A DNA stretch of 8,153 nt from Clostridia bacterium (GCA_024682015.1 JAIKZT010000131.1:1-8153), one strand, 5' to 3'; positions 1 through 5,855 are shown, counted from the stretch's first letter. The notes: generated from the sequence alone by a model not told the origin. Numbers and translations are program-made.

Positions 1-1108
1 TTGTCCCCACGAACGTGACCTCCGCCACCGTCCCTTCCGGATGGCGCGCCGTAATCTGCACGCTCGTAACGTCTCCGATGTTCCGCCCCCTCTTGACGAG
101 TTCGTCCGTCAGCTCCTGCATGGTGTAGTGGACGGCCCACAGGTAGTCGGAATAGTACTCGTCCACGCGGGCGCGGCAGTAGTCGAGCTCGTAGAGCCAG
201 ACGTCCTCGCTGTTCATCGTGGCGCCGCCGCTATAGGCGTAATAATAGGCTTCCACGATCTCGCCGTCGTAGACGAGCACCTTGCCTTCCGTCTGCGCGC
301 AGGCTTCGTCCGTGGTGTCGTGCTCTGAGATGTAACCCCGGTACACCTGGCAGTCCTGCGTCGTGCAAAGATCGAAGCCGTAGGACTTGTGCTTGTTGAT
401 GTTGCGGAAAGCGTAGCTCCTGGCTGTGATGGCCTGGGCTTTCAGCGCTTCGATCGGATAATTGTAGCCCATCTCGTTCGCCACGACGCCCCGCACGTAG
501 TGCTCCAGCTCGATGACGTTGATGACGTTCAGTTTTGAGCCCTGCACCGTCGCCGTAACACCGTCCCGGTAGCGGCTGCCGTTGACCGTGATGATCCTGT
601 CCTCCGGATCGTCCGCCGCGCTCATGACGACGTATCCGCCGCCGCGCATGCTGCCGAGGATGGTCGTGCCGTACTGGTCGACGAGGGTCGCCTGTCCGCC
701 GGACGGAACGATCGTCATGGTCGTGCTGTCCGTCCGGATATCCGTCTCCGTCCAGCCGTCGTTGTTTCCCTTCACGATGATAAAACCGTCGGCGCACCGC
801 AGCGTGATCTTGTCGACGGCTCCGCTGCCGTACTGAAGCCCGATCCAGAGATAGAGACGATCGTCCGAACGCAGTCCGTCGTCCGAATAGCCTTGTTCGG
901 ACTCGTTCTCCTCGTCCTCATCCTCCGAATCTTCGTCATCTTCGTCGTCCGTGTACATGCCAGGTCCCAGTCCTTCCGGGACCTGGGTTATGTCCGTCTG
1001 CTCCTCGTCGGCGGGTTCTTCTTCTTTGTCCCCTTCGGCAAAGACGATCCCCGTGAAGATGAGGCAGGCGATCAGGATGATGCACAGCGGTTTCGCAAAT
1101 CTCTTCAT
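1..1108 (-). CDS. Secreted SpoIID/LytB-domain protein, 3' end cut by window
   Basis: The reading frame runs from an ATG at 1108 to the left edge, giving 369 residues with no stop. Residues 1-24 form a signal peptide (KR, then a hydrophobic core, cleavage likely after VFA). LIAC at 12-15 resembles a lipobox, but hydrophobic sequence continues past it. Residues 26-85 are a low-complexity Asp/Glu-rich linker. The SpoIID/LytB domain is clear from about 195: LEHYVRGVVANEM, with E212 at the position of the family's catalytic Glu, then YPIEALKAQAITARSYA, the pair C248/C253 in LCTTQDCQVY, and SGGATMNSEDVW at 293-304. In SpoIID this fold is a lytic transglycosylase acting on peptide-free glycan; LytB proteins modify amidases. 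The exact substrate here is unknown. The start is preceded by GGGAGAGG, 18 nt after ruvB, so it is probably co-transcribed with ruvCAB. The long acidic linker suggests a paralogue rather than sporulation SpoIID itself. Confidence 0.88.
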   Translation of the reverse strand, partial: MKRFAKPLCIILIACLIFTGIVFAEGDKEEEPADEEQTDITQVPEGLGPGMYTDDEDDEDSEDEDEENESEQGYSDDGLRSDDRLYLWIGLQYGSGAVDKITLRCADGFIIVKGNNDGWTETDIRTDSTTMTIVPSGGQATLVDQYGTTILGSMRGGGYVVMSAADDPEDRIITVNGSRYRDGVTATVQGSKLNVINVIELEHYVRGVVANEMGYNYPIEALKAQAITARSYAFRNINKHKSYGFDLCTTQDCQVYRGYISEHDTTDEACAQTEGKVLVYDGEIVEAYYYAYSGGATMNSEDVWLYELDYCRARVDEYYSDYLWAVHYTMQELTDELVKRGRNIGDVTSVQITARHPEGTVAEVTFVGT

Positions 1109-1126
1109 GTTCCTCTCCCTTTTTCG

Positions 1127-2164
1127 TTACATGGACAGCTGTTCTTCAGCGGGCTGCATGCTCTTGGGCACGTCGAGCCCGAGGTGTTGATACGCTTTGA
1201 TGGAAGCCATGCGGCCCTTCAGCGTGCGGTGGAGCATCCCCGCCTGCATCAGGTAGGGCTCGTAGGCGTCCTCGATCGTAACGCGCTCTTCGCCCAGGGA
1301 CGCCGCGATGGTATCGATGCCCACGGGGCCGCCCTGGAACTGCTCGATGATGAGCCTCAGAATGCGGCGGTCGAGATCTTCGAGGCCCAGCTCGTCGATG
1401 CCCAGCGCGTTCAGCGTGCTCTCGACGATGGGCGGGTCGATGCGCCCGGAGCCCAGGACCTGGCAGAAATCGCGCACGCGCTTCAAAAGCCGGTTCGCCA
1501 CGCGGGGCGTGCCTCTCGAGCGCGCCGCCAGCATGCGCGTGGACTGCTCGTCGATCTCCACGTTCAGAATGCGCGCCGTTCTGCGCATGATCGCAGCCAG
1601 TTCGTCCTCGTTGTACAGCTCGAACTTCGCGAGGATGCCGAAGCGGTCGCGCAGCGGAGCGGACAGGCTGCCCGCCCTCGTCGTGGCGCCGATGAGCGTA
1701 AAGTGCGGCAGTTCGAAGCGGATGGAGCTCGCGCCCGGGCCCTTGCCCGTTACGATGTCCAGCGCAAAGTCCTCCATGGCCGAGTACAGGACTTCCTCCA
1801 CGGCGCGGTTCAGCCGGTGGATCTCGTCGATGAACAGCACGTCGCCCTCGTTCAGGTTGGTGAGGATGGCTGCCAGATCGCCTGCCCTCGCGATGGCAGG
1901 GCCCGACGTGATCCGCAGATCCACGTCCATCTCCTCGGCGATGATGCCCGCCAGCGTCGTTTTACCCAGCCCCGGCGGCCCGTAGAACAGCACGTGATCG
2001 AGAGGCTCCCCCCTCATTTTGCACGCTTTGATATATACCTTCAGATTGTCCGTTACGTTGGTCTGGCCCACATAATCCTCGAACCTCCTGGGGCGTATGG
2101 AGCGTTCGATCTGCTCCTCGTCGCCCTGCAGGTTCGCACCGACCAGTCTGTTTTCCGTATCCAT
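1127..2164 (-). CDS. ruvB: Holliday junction branch migration ATPase RuvB
   Basis: This 345-residue protein is full length for RuvB, the AAA+ motor that assembles as hexameric rings around DNA on either side of RuvA and drives branch migration in the cytoplasm. Visible motifs: Walker A GPPGLGKTT at 62-70, Walker B VLFIDEIH at 109-116, sensor 1 GATTR at 159-163, arginine finger R174 in LRDRFG, sensor 2 GTPRVANR at 219-226, and a C-terminal winged helix from about 262. The winged-helix motif usually written TPRGR reads TLKGR (314-318), a mild deviation. The ATG lies in a TGATG overlap with the ruvA stop and is preceded by GAGGA, so translation is probably coupled to ruvA. The TAA stop is 18 nt before the SpoIID-like gene. 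Product identity is certain at family level. Confidence 0.98.
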   Translation of the reverse strand: MDTENRLVGANLQGDEEQIERSIRPRRFEDYVGQTNVTDNLKVYIKACKMRGEPLDHVLFYGPPGLGKTTLAGIIAEEMDVDLRITSGPAIARAGDLAAILTNLNEGDVLFIDEIHRLNRAVEEVLYSAMEDFALDIVTGKGPGASSIRFELPHFTLIGATTRAGSLSAPLRDRFGILAKFELYNEDELAAIMRRTARILNVEIDEQSTRMLAARSRGTPRVANRLLKRVRDFCQVLGSGRIDPPIVESTLNALGIDELGLEDLDRRILRLIIEQFQGGPVGIDTIAASLGEERVTIEDAYEPYLMQAGMLHRTLKGRMASIKAYQHLGLDVPKSMQPAEEQLSM

Positions 2165-2757
2165 CAGCGGTTCCTCAATGCCAGTTTGATGTATTCCTGC
2201 GTGGAGAGCGTCTCATCGGTGACCCCCGCGAGGCTCGTCATGGCCTCCGTGCGCGAGAATCCCAGCGCCTGCAGCGCCTGGATGGCCTGCTCCTTGTTGC
2301 TGCCCGGCACGACGGCAGGCGCCGCGGCACCGCTGGGCAGGTCGAGCTCGTCGGGGCTTCCGACCTTGTCTTTCAGCTTGACCACGACCATCTGCGCCGT
2401 CTTTTTGCCCACGCCGTTGGCCCGGGTGATGGACGCCACGTCCTCGAAGGCGATGGCACGCTTCAGTTCCTTCAGGTTAAGGGCGGACAAGATGGCCATG
2501 GCGGCCTTCGCGCCCACGCCCGGCACCGTCTGCAGCAGGCGGAACATGGAAAGCGCTTCCTTTTCCGTAAAGCCGTAGAGGCTCACGTCGTCCTCGCGGA
2601 CCATCATGGCCACGTACAGTGTAATGATCTCGCCGTCCTGCGTCAGGTAAGCCCTGCTGTTTTCCGGCACGTAGACCTCGTAGCCGACGCCGTTGTTTTC
2701 GATGCAGACCATGCCCGGCATGGTCTCCGTAATGACGCCTTTTATGTAATGCAGCAT
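2164..2757 (-). CDS. ruvA: Holliday junction DNA-binding protein RuvA
   Basis: RuvA forms a tetramer (or octamer) that holds the four-way junction open and loads RuvB. The 197-residue product has the usual three domains: an N-terminal OB fold (about 1-65), a double helix-hairpin-helix domain with LQTVPGVGAKAAMAIL (75-90) and NGVGKKTAQ (114-122), then a flexible Pro/Ala linker (about 135-155) and a small C-terminal UBA-like RuvB-binding domain (about 155-197). Residues E55 and D56 match the acidic pin that separates strands at the junction centre in E. coli RuvA. The start has AAGGA about 9 nt upstream, and the ruvC stop TAA overlaps that site. The TGA stop shares its A with the ruvB ATG. A perfect 10-bp inverted repeat sits in the early coding region (2706-2726). 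Confidence 0.98.
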   Translation of the reverse strand: MLHYIKGVITETMPGMVCIENNGVGYEVYVPENSRAYLTQDGEIITLYVAMMVREDDVSLYGFTEKEALSMFRLLQTVPGVGAKAAMAILSALNLKELKRAIAFEDVASITRANGVGKKTAQMVVVKLKDKVGSPDELDLPSGAAAPAVVPGSNKEQAIQALQALGFSRTEAMTSLAGVTDETLSTQEYIKLALRNR

Positions 2758-2769
2758 GTCGTCTCGTCC

Positions 2770-3270
2770 TTATCTCATCTCGAACAGTTTCTTTTTCGCG
2801 TCGCCGTTGCGCCCGTGGCAGATGGCCGCGGCAATGGCGTCCGCCGTGTCGTCGGGTCTGGGGACCTCCTTCAGGTTCAGCATGGTCTTCACCATGTACT
2901 GGATCTGCTTCTTATCCGCCTTGCCGTATCCGGTGATGTTCATCTTGATCTCCAGCGGCGTATACTCGTAGATGCGCAGCCCGCTGTTGACCCCGGCCAG
3001 GATGGCGACGCCCCTGGCCTGCCCGACGAAGATGGCCGTCTTGGCGTTGTCGTTGAAGTAGAGCTGTTCGATGCTCATCTCCTCCGGCTGGTATTCGGCC
3101 ATGATCTCCATGAGCCCCGCATACAGGCTCTTCAGGCGCTCGGGCATGGGCATGTCCTTGTCCGTCGTGAGCGAGCCGTACGCGATGGGTTTGAAACTGT
3201 TCCCTGTTTTCTCGATGACCCCCCAGCCCATGATGGCATAGCCGGGGTCTATCCCCAATATGCGGATCAT
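2770..3270 (-). CDS. ruvC: Crossover junction endodeoxyribonuclease RuvC
   Basis: RuvC is the dimeric RNase H-fold nuclease that cuts Holliday junctions symmetrically with Mg2+. The four acidic catalytic residues are present: Asp in ILGIDPG (residue 8 from the chosen start), Glu in SIEQLYF (68), and the Asp pair in PDDTADAI (141 and 144). Length is 166 residues, normal for the family. Two in-frame ATGs exist, at 3276 and 3270. I prefer 3270 because AGGGGG at 3279-3284 is 8 nt from it but only 2 nt from the upstream ATG, and MIRILGIDPG matches the usual family N-terminus. It is the first gene of the ruvC-ruvA-ruvB-SpoIID-like cluster, ending 12 nt before ruvA. Many Bacillus-type genomes lack ruvC, whereas clostridia commonly carry it in this order. 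Confidence 0.96.
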   Translation of the reverse strand: MIRILGIDPGYAIMGWGVIEKTGNSFKPIAYGSLTTDKDMPMPERLKSLYAGLMEIMAEYQPEEMSIEQLYFNDNAKTAIFVGQARGVAILAGVNSGLRIYEYTPLEIKMNITGYGKADKKQIQYMVKTMLNLKEVPRPDDTADAIAAAICHGRNGDAKKKLFEMR

Positions 3271-3278
3271 CCGCATTT

Positions 3279-3284
3279 CCCCCT
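3279..3284 (-). promoter_or_regulatory. Shine-Dalgarno site deciding the ruvC start
   Basis: On the minus strand the sequence reads AAAAGGGGGAA followed by the first ATG. AGGGGG pairs with the anti-SD with one G-U wobble. It is 8 nt from the ATG at 3270 and 2 nt from the ATG at 3276, so the downstream start is better spaced. Confidence 0.6.
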
Positions 3285-3298
3285 TTTATCGTATAGTT

Positions 3299-3304
3299 AT
3301 TATA
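3299..3304 (-). promoter_or_regulatory. Candidate -10 element for the ruvCAB operon
   Basis: A perfect TATAAT is present on the minus strand. Its predicted start point would leave a leader of roughly 15-20 nt that includes the ruvC ribosome-binding site. No good -35 hexamer is found at 16-18 bp spacing (the sequence there reads AAATCC or similar), and there is no TG extension, so the promoter is weak, activator-dependent, or mis-assigned in an AT-rich stretch. Confidence 0.35.
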
Positions 3305-3331
3305 ATTTTACCATAGACAACGGATTTTGTA

Positions 3332-3354
3332 CAGTTGGCAGGCGGCTGCAACTG
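3332..3354. promoter_or_regulatory. Inverted repeat overlapping the argR -35 and spacer
   Basis: CAGTTG (3332-3337) is mirrored by CAACTG (3349-3354), and the inner bases GCAG and CTGC extend the match, so the arms pair as CAGTTGGCAG with CTGCAACTG apart from one extra base. The dyad covers the -35 hexamer and most of the spacer, the usual place for a repressor operator. It does not look like an ARG box. No regulator can be named. Confidence 0.45.
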
Positions 3355-3363
3355 TGTTATAAT
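3335..3363 (+). promoter_or_regulatory. Sigma-A type promoter for argR-recN
   Basis: The -35 TTGGCA (3335-3340, one mismatch to TTGACA), a 17-bp spacer, and the -10 TATAAT (3358-3363, perfect) make a strong housekeeping promoter. A TG at 3355-3356 adds an extended -10. The predicted transcription start is near 3370, giving an argR leader of about 35 nt. An inverted repeat overlaps the -35 and spacer, and a possible ARG box lies just downstream. Confidence 0.78.
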
Positions 3364-3374
3364 TAACGCATATA

Positions 3375-3392
3375 CCTGTATAATTATGCACC
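3375..3392. promoter_or_regulatory. Candidate ARG box (ArgR autoregulation)
   Basis: The core TGTATAATTATGCA at 3377-3390 matches 12 of 14 positions of the ArgR/AhrC half-site pair TGAAT-WWWW-ATTCA. It overlaps the start of the argR transcript, 14 nt before the start codon, where binding would block initiation or early elongation. Only one good box is seen; the partly overlapping upstream sequence is a poor second match. ArgR autoregulation is known in other bacteria; here it is inferred. Confidence 0.45.
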
Positions 3393-3404
3393 AAGGAGCC
3401 TGCC

Positions 3405-3857
3405 ATGCGCTACGCCAGACATCAGAAGATCTTAGAACTCATCAACGCGCACGAGATCGATACTCAGGAACGCCTCGTGGAGAAGCTGCGGGAAGCCGGG
3501 TTCAACGTGACCCAGGCCACCGTGTCCCGGGACATCCGCGAACTGCAGCTCGTCAAACAGGCCGGCCCTTCCGGCCGGAGCTGCTACGCGCAGAACGCGT
3601 CCAAGGACGCCCCCATCTCCGAGCGCTTCCGCAAGATCCTGCGGGAGACCATCCTCAGCATCGAAAGCGCGGAGAACATCATCGTCATCAAGACGCTCAG
3701 CGGCTGCGCCAACGCGGCGGCGGAAGCCATCGACACCAGCAACTTCCCCGAAATCGTGGGCACGCTGGCGGGCGACAACACCATCTTCATGGCCGTCGCA
3801 TCCAAGGATGCCGCGCTCCCTCTCGTGGAGCAGTTCCGCGACATGATCCGCAAATAG
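3405..3857 (+). CDS. argR: Arginine repressor ArgR/AhrC
   Basis: ArgR is a hexameric, arginine-responsive DNA-binding regulator that represses arginine biosynthesis and can activate catabolism. The 150-residue length is typical. The N-terminal winged helix-turn-helix (about 1-65) includes TQERLVEKLREAGF and the recognition segment VTQATVSRDIREL (35-47). The C-terminal oligomerisation and arginine-binding domain (about 75-150) contains GTLAGDNTIF at 119-128. The second Asp of the common GDD arginine-binding pair is Asn here (N125). The start has AAGGAG with 6-nt spacing. It has its own strong promoter, with a candidate ARG box in the leader, and is followed after 9 nt by recN, an arrangement also known from Bacillus (ahrC-recN). 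Whether it controls other genes cannot be seen here. Confidence 0.96.
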   Translation: MRYARHQKILELINAHEIDTQERLVEKLREAGFNVTQATVSRDIRELQLVKQAGPSGRSCYAQNASKDAPISERFRKILRETILSIESAENIIVIKTLSGCANAAAEAIDTSNFPEIVGTLAGDNTIFMAVASKDAALPLVEQFRDMIRK

Positions 3858-3860
3858 GAG
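3855..3860 (+). promoter_or_regulatory. recN Shine-Dalgarno site overlapping the argR stop
   Basis: TAGGAG contains the argR TAG stop as its first three bases and lies 6 nt before the recN ATG at 3867. Ribosomes ending argR would stop on the recN initiation site, which favours coupled translation and fixes the recN start. Confidence 0.75.
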
Positions 3861-3866
3861 CGCCCC

Positions 3867-5522
3867 ATGATCAGTCACATCGCCATCCGGGACTTCGCCA
3901 TCATCCGGGAACTGAACCTGGACCTGCATCCCGGACTCAACATCATCACGGGCGAGACGGGCGCCGGCAAATCCATCATCATCGAGGCCATCTCCATGGC
4001 CCTCGGCGCCCGCGCGGACACCGATTACATCCGCACCGGCGCGGACAAGGCGTCCATTACGCTGACGGCGGACTGCGAAAAAGAGGCCGCCGGTTTGCTG
4101 CGTGAAGAAGGCGCGCCGGAGGACGACCCGCTCGTCATACGGCGCGACATCAGCGCCGGCAGCCGCAGCCTGTGCCGGGTCAACGGGACCATCGTGCCCC
4201 TTTCTTTCCTCGCGCGCCTCTGCCGGCATGTGGCGGACATCCACGGACAGTACGACAACCAGGTCCTGCTCGATCCCGCGAACCACGTCGACGTGCTCGA
4301 TCTGTACGGGCAGGAAGACATCCGCAAGGTGCGCGGCATGGTAAGCGAGCTCTTCCAGAGCATGACCCGCGCCAAGGCCTCGCTGGATGCGCTTCAGCGG
4401 AAGATGGCCGACGCGGAGCGCCGCAAGGACCTCGCCCGCTATGAGCTGAACGAGATCGACGACGCGAAGCTCTCCGCGGGAGAAGACGAAGCGCTGGAAG
4501 ATGACATACGCCTGATGCAGCACAGCGAGGAGATCTTCCGAAAGCTTTCTTCCGTCTACGAGACGGCCTACGGAAGCGACGGAAGCGCGCTGGAACGCCT
4601 GTCTTATGCCATGAGCGACCTGGAGAGCGTCGCGCCCTTCTCATCGGAGCTATCGGAAGTATCCCAGAGCTTTTCCGACGCGTACTACGCCCTCGACGAC
4701 CTCGGCACGCAGATTCGCCGCCTGCGGGACGGCATTTCGTTCTCAGAGGAGGAACTCGAAGAAAAGACAGACCGGCTGGACCTGATCGACCGGCTGAAGC
4801 GCAAGTACGGCGGCAGCATCGAAGCGGTGTTCGCTTACAGGGAAAAGGCGCGCGCGGAACTGGACCAGATTGAAAACGCGGACGAAGAGATCGAATCGCT
4901 GAAGAGCGAGCTGAAGCTTTATCAGGAGCAGTACGGCGCTGCCGCGGACAGGCTGTCGGTGCTGAGAAAGCGCGCGGCAAAATTGCTCGGAGACGAAGTC
5001 GATAAGGAACTGCGCGAACTGAACTTCGCGGACGCGTCCCTGTCCGTCAGCGTCGAGTCCTGCCCTGCGACAGAGAAAGGCCGCGACGCCGTTGAATTCC
5101 TGATCAGAACGAACAAAGGAGAAGCCTTTAAGCCCTTGGCGAAGATCGCTTCCGGCGGCGAACTGTCGCGCATCATGCTGGGACTGAAGCGGATCATCGG
5201 CGATCTGGACCGCATCCCCTGCCTCATCTTTGACGAGATCGACGCGGGGATCTCCGGCGCCACGGCCGGCGTCGTGGGCGAAAAGCTCCGAGAGATCGCC
5301 AAAACCCACCAGGTCGTCTGCATCACGCACCTGCCGCAGATCGCGGCCTTAGGCGACCACCACTACCGCATCGAAAAGACGTCGGACGAGATCTCCACGC
5401 ACACGACCATCGTGCCGCTTTCCAACGAGCAGCGCGTCGAAGAACTTGCCCGACTGCTGTCCGGCACGCATATCACCGACGCGGCCAGGGAGCAGGCCCG
5501 CGCGCTCCTGAAGCAATCATAG
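3867..5522 (+). CDS. recN: DNA repair protein RecN
   Basis: RecN is an SMC-like ATPase that acts early in double-strand-break repair, gathering and tethering DNA ends for RecA-dependent recombination. The 551 residues are normal (E. coli RecN is 553). The N-terminal head has Walker A GETGAGKS at 29-36 and a Q-loop region IHGQYDNQVLL at 125-135. The middle (about 150-375) is Glu/Lys/Arg-rich and predicted to form the antiparallel coiled coil. The C-terminal head has the ABC signature ASGGELSR at 428-435, Walker B CLIFDEID at 452-459, and the switch His in CITHLPQIA (H488). The gene is 9 nt after argR and shares its promoter. No CGAAC-type LexA box is seen upstream, so SOS control is not evident. 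Transcription probably ends at the hairpins downstream. Confidence 0.98.
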   Translation: MISHIAIRDFAIIRELNLDLHPGLNIITGETGAGKSIIIEAISMALGARADTDYIRTGADKASITLTADCEKEAAGLLREEGAPEDDPLVIRRDISAGSRSLCRVNGTIVPLSFLARLCRHVADIHGQYDNQVLLDPANHVDVLDLYGQEDIRKVRGMVSELFQSMTRAKASLDALQRKMADAERRKDLARYELNEIDDAKLSAGEDEALEDDIRLMQHSEEIFRKLSSVYETAYGSDGSALERLSYAMSDLESVAPFSSELSEVSQSFSDAYYALDDLGTQIRRLRDGISFSEEELEEKTDRLDLIDRLKRKYGGSIEAVFAYREKARAELDQIENADEEIESLKSELKLYQEQYGAAADRLSVLRKRAAKLLGDEVDKELRELNFADASLSVSVESCPATEKGRDAVEFLIRTNKGEAFKPLAKIASGGELSRIMLGLKRIIGDLDRIPCLIFDEIDAGISGATAGVVGEKLREIAKTHQVVCITHLPQIAALGDHHYRIEKTSDEISTHTTIVPLSNEQRVEELARLLSGTHITDAAREQARALLKQS

Positions 5523-5540
5523 CGCCGCAGAAACCCAAGG

Positions 5541-5577
5541 GAACAGGCCTGTACGAATACAGATCACCGGCCTGTTT
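5541..5577 (+). terminator. Possible weak terminator hairpin after recN
   Basis: GAACAGGCC (5541-5549) pairs with GGCCTGTTT (5569-5577), 9 bp including one G-U. The 19-nt loop can form an inner TGTA/TACA stem. The tail after the stem is AAATAT rather than a T run, so termination would be inefficient. The arms coincide with the first two units of the tandem repeat, so the hairpin may be a by-product of it. Confidence 0.35.
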
Positions 5578-5659
5578 AAATATGGGGAGACGGCCTGCAT
5601 AAACATAGAGAACCGGCCTGCGTAGACATAGAGAACTCCCTGCATAAGCATGGGGAGCC
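5546..5659 (+). repeat. Tandem repeat of about 23 bp, five imperfect units
   Basis: Units begin at 5546, 5569, 5592, 5615 and 5637, giving spacings of 23, 23, 23 and 22. Four begin with GGCCTG and the fifth with TCCCTG. Each continues with an AT-rich middle (ATAAACATAGAG-like) and ends near AACC or variants. Units 3 and 4 are nearly identical; the outer units agree with unit 3 at about 16-17 of 23 positions. The period is not a multiple of three, so successive units fall in different frames, which argues against a protein repeat. There are no unique spacers, so it is not a CRISPR array. Confidence 0.8.
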
Positions 5660-5695
5660 ACCCTCCAAACGCTTTGTACAGGGGCCGCTTGTGCG

Positions 5696-5717
5696 GGGTC
5701 ACATATCAATGTGACCC
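5696..5717. repeat. Perfect 9-bp palindrome GGGTCACAT/ATGTGACCC
   Basis: GGGTCACAT (5696-5704), a four-base loop ATCA, then ATGTGACCC (5709-5717). No T run follows on either strand, so it is not a standard terminator. The same GGGTCACA word recurs at 5790 and 5831 and a variant GGGACACA at 5738, so it appears to belong to a small repeat family at this locus. Confidence 0.7.
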
Positions 5718-5798
5718 ATCAAGTAAAATCGTTGAATGGGACACAGAAACCGCACGAGGAATGTGTCCCATTTTTGTATTCTGCATCTCGGGTCACAT
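5709..5798. repeat. Nested inverted repeat, REP- or MITE-like
   Basis: The outer arms ATGTGACCC (5709-5717) and GGGTCACAT (5790-5798) enclose the inner arms AATGGGACACA (5735-5745) and TGTGTCCCATT (5762-5772). Spacers between outer and inner arms are exactly 17 nt on both sides and share some complementarity. In addition CACGAGGAATGTGTCCC on the right inner side resembles the reverse complement of 5790-5805 (CACGAGGATGTGACCC), suggesting duplicated palindromic modules. Short GGGACAC/GTGTCCC palindromes of this kind are reminiscent of REP-like elements, but no transposase is in the window. Confidence 0.55.
5735..5775 (+). terminator. Rho-independent terminator for argR-recN
   Basis: A perfect 11-bp stem, AATGGGACACA with TGTGTCCCATT, has a 16-nt loop and is followed directly by further T residues (five Ts at 5771-5775). 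It lies about 210 nt after the recN stop. On the other strand there is no T run, so its polarity fits recN. It is also the core of the larger nested palindrome, so termination may be a secondary role. Confidence 0.62.
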
Positions 5799-5855
5799 CC
5801 TCGTGAGGCCCATTCCAAGATGCCGGGCACGGGTCACACCGGTCCATGCGGGCAT

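Noticed and set aside
231..797. A minus-strand open frame of 188 codons within the SpoIID-like gene
   Set aside because: It is out of frame with the SpoIID/LytB reading frame, and its Arg/Gly/His-rich product resembles frame-shifted GC-rich coding sequence.
1064..1075. Lipoprotein signal (LIAC) in the SpoIID-like protein
   Set aside because: The hydrophobic segment continues for nine residues past the Cys and ends in a good signal peptidase I site (VFA), so lipidation is less likely, though not excluded.
893..2578. A plus-strand open frame of 561 codons antisense to ruvB and ruvA
   Set aside because: It is a shadow of two certain genes; the translation is low-complexity and His/Arg/Val-rich with no domain, and it crosses the ruvA-ruvB junction.
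3375..3390. LexA/SOS box upstream of argR or ruvC
   Set aside because: CTGTATAATT resembles half of the E. coli LexA site, but the right half lacks ACAG, and the Firmicutes CGAAC-N4-GTTCG form is absent.
3560..3576. GC-rich hairpin GGCCGG/CCGGCC inside argR
   Set aside because: It is a 6-bp stem in the codons of the interdomain linker, expected by chance in GC-rich coding DNA.
3432..4523. A minus-strand open frame of 363 codons antisense to argR and recN
   Set aside because: It spans two well-supported genes on the other strand, and the product has no recognisable family.
4180..4980. A minus-strand Arg/Pro/Ser-rich frame of 266 codons inside recN
   Set aside because: Its composition is typical of an antisense frame in GC-rich coding DNA; recN itself is intact.
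5546..5659. CRISPR array
   Set aside because: The units abut without unique spacers and diverge from one another; this is a tandem repeat.
5820..5855. A terminator-like ATGCC/GGCAT hairpin before the A run
   Set aside because: The arms are only 5 bp with a long loop, and the following A run belongs to the minus-strand rbgA terminator.
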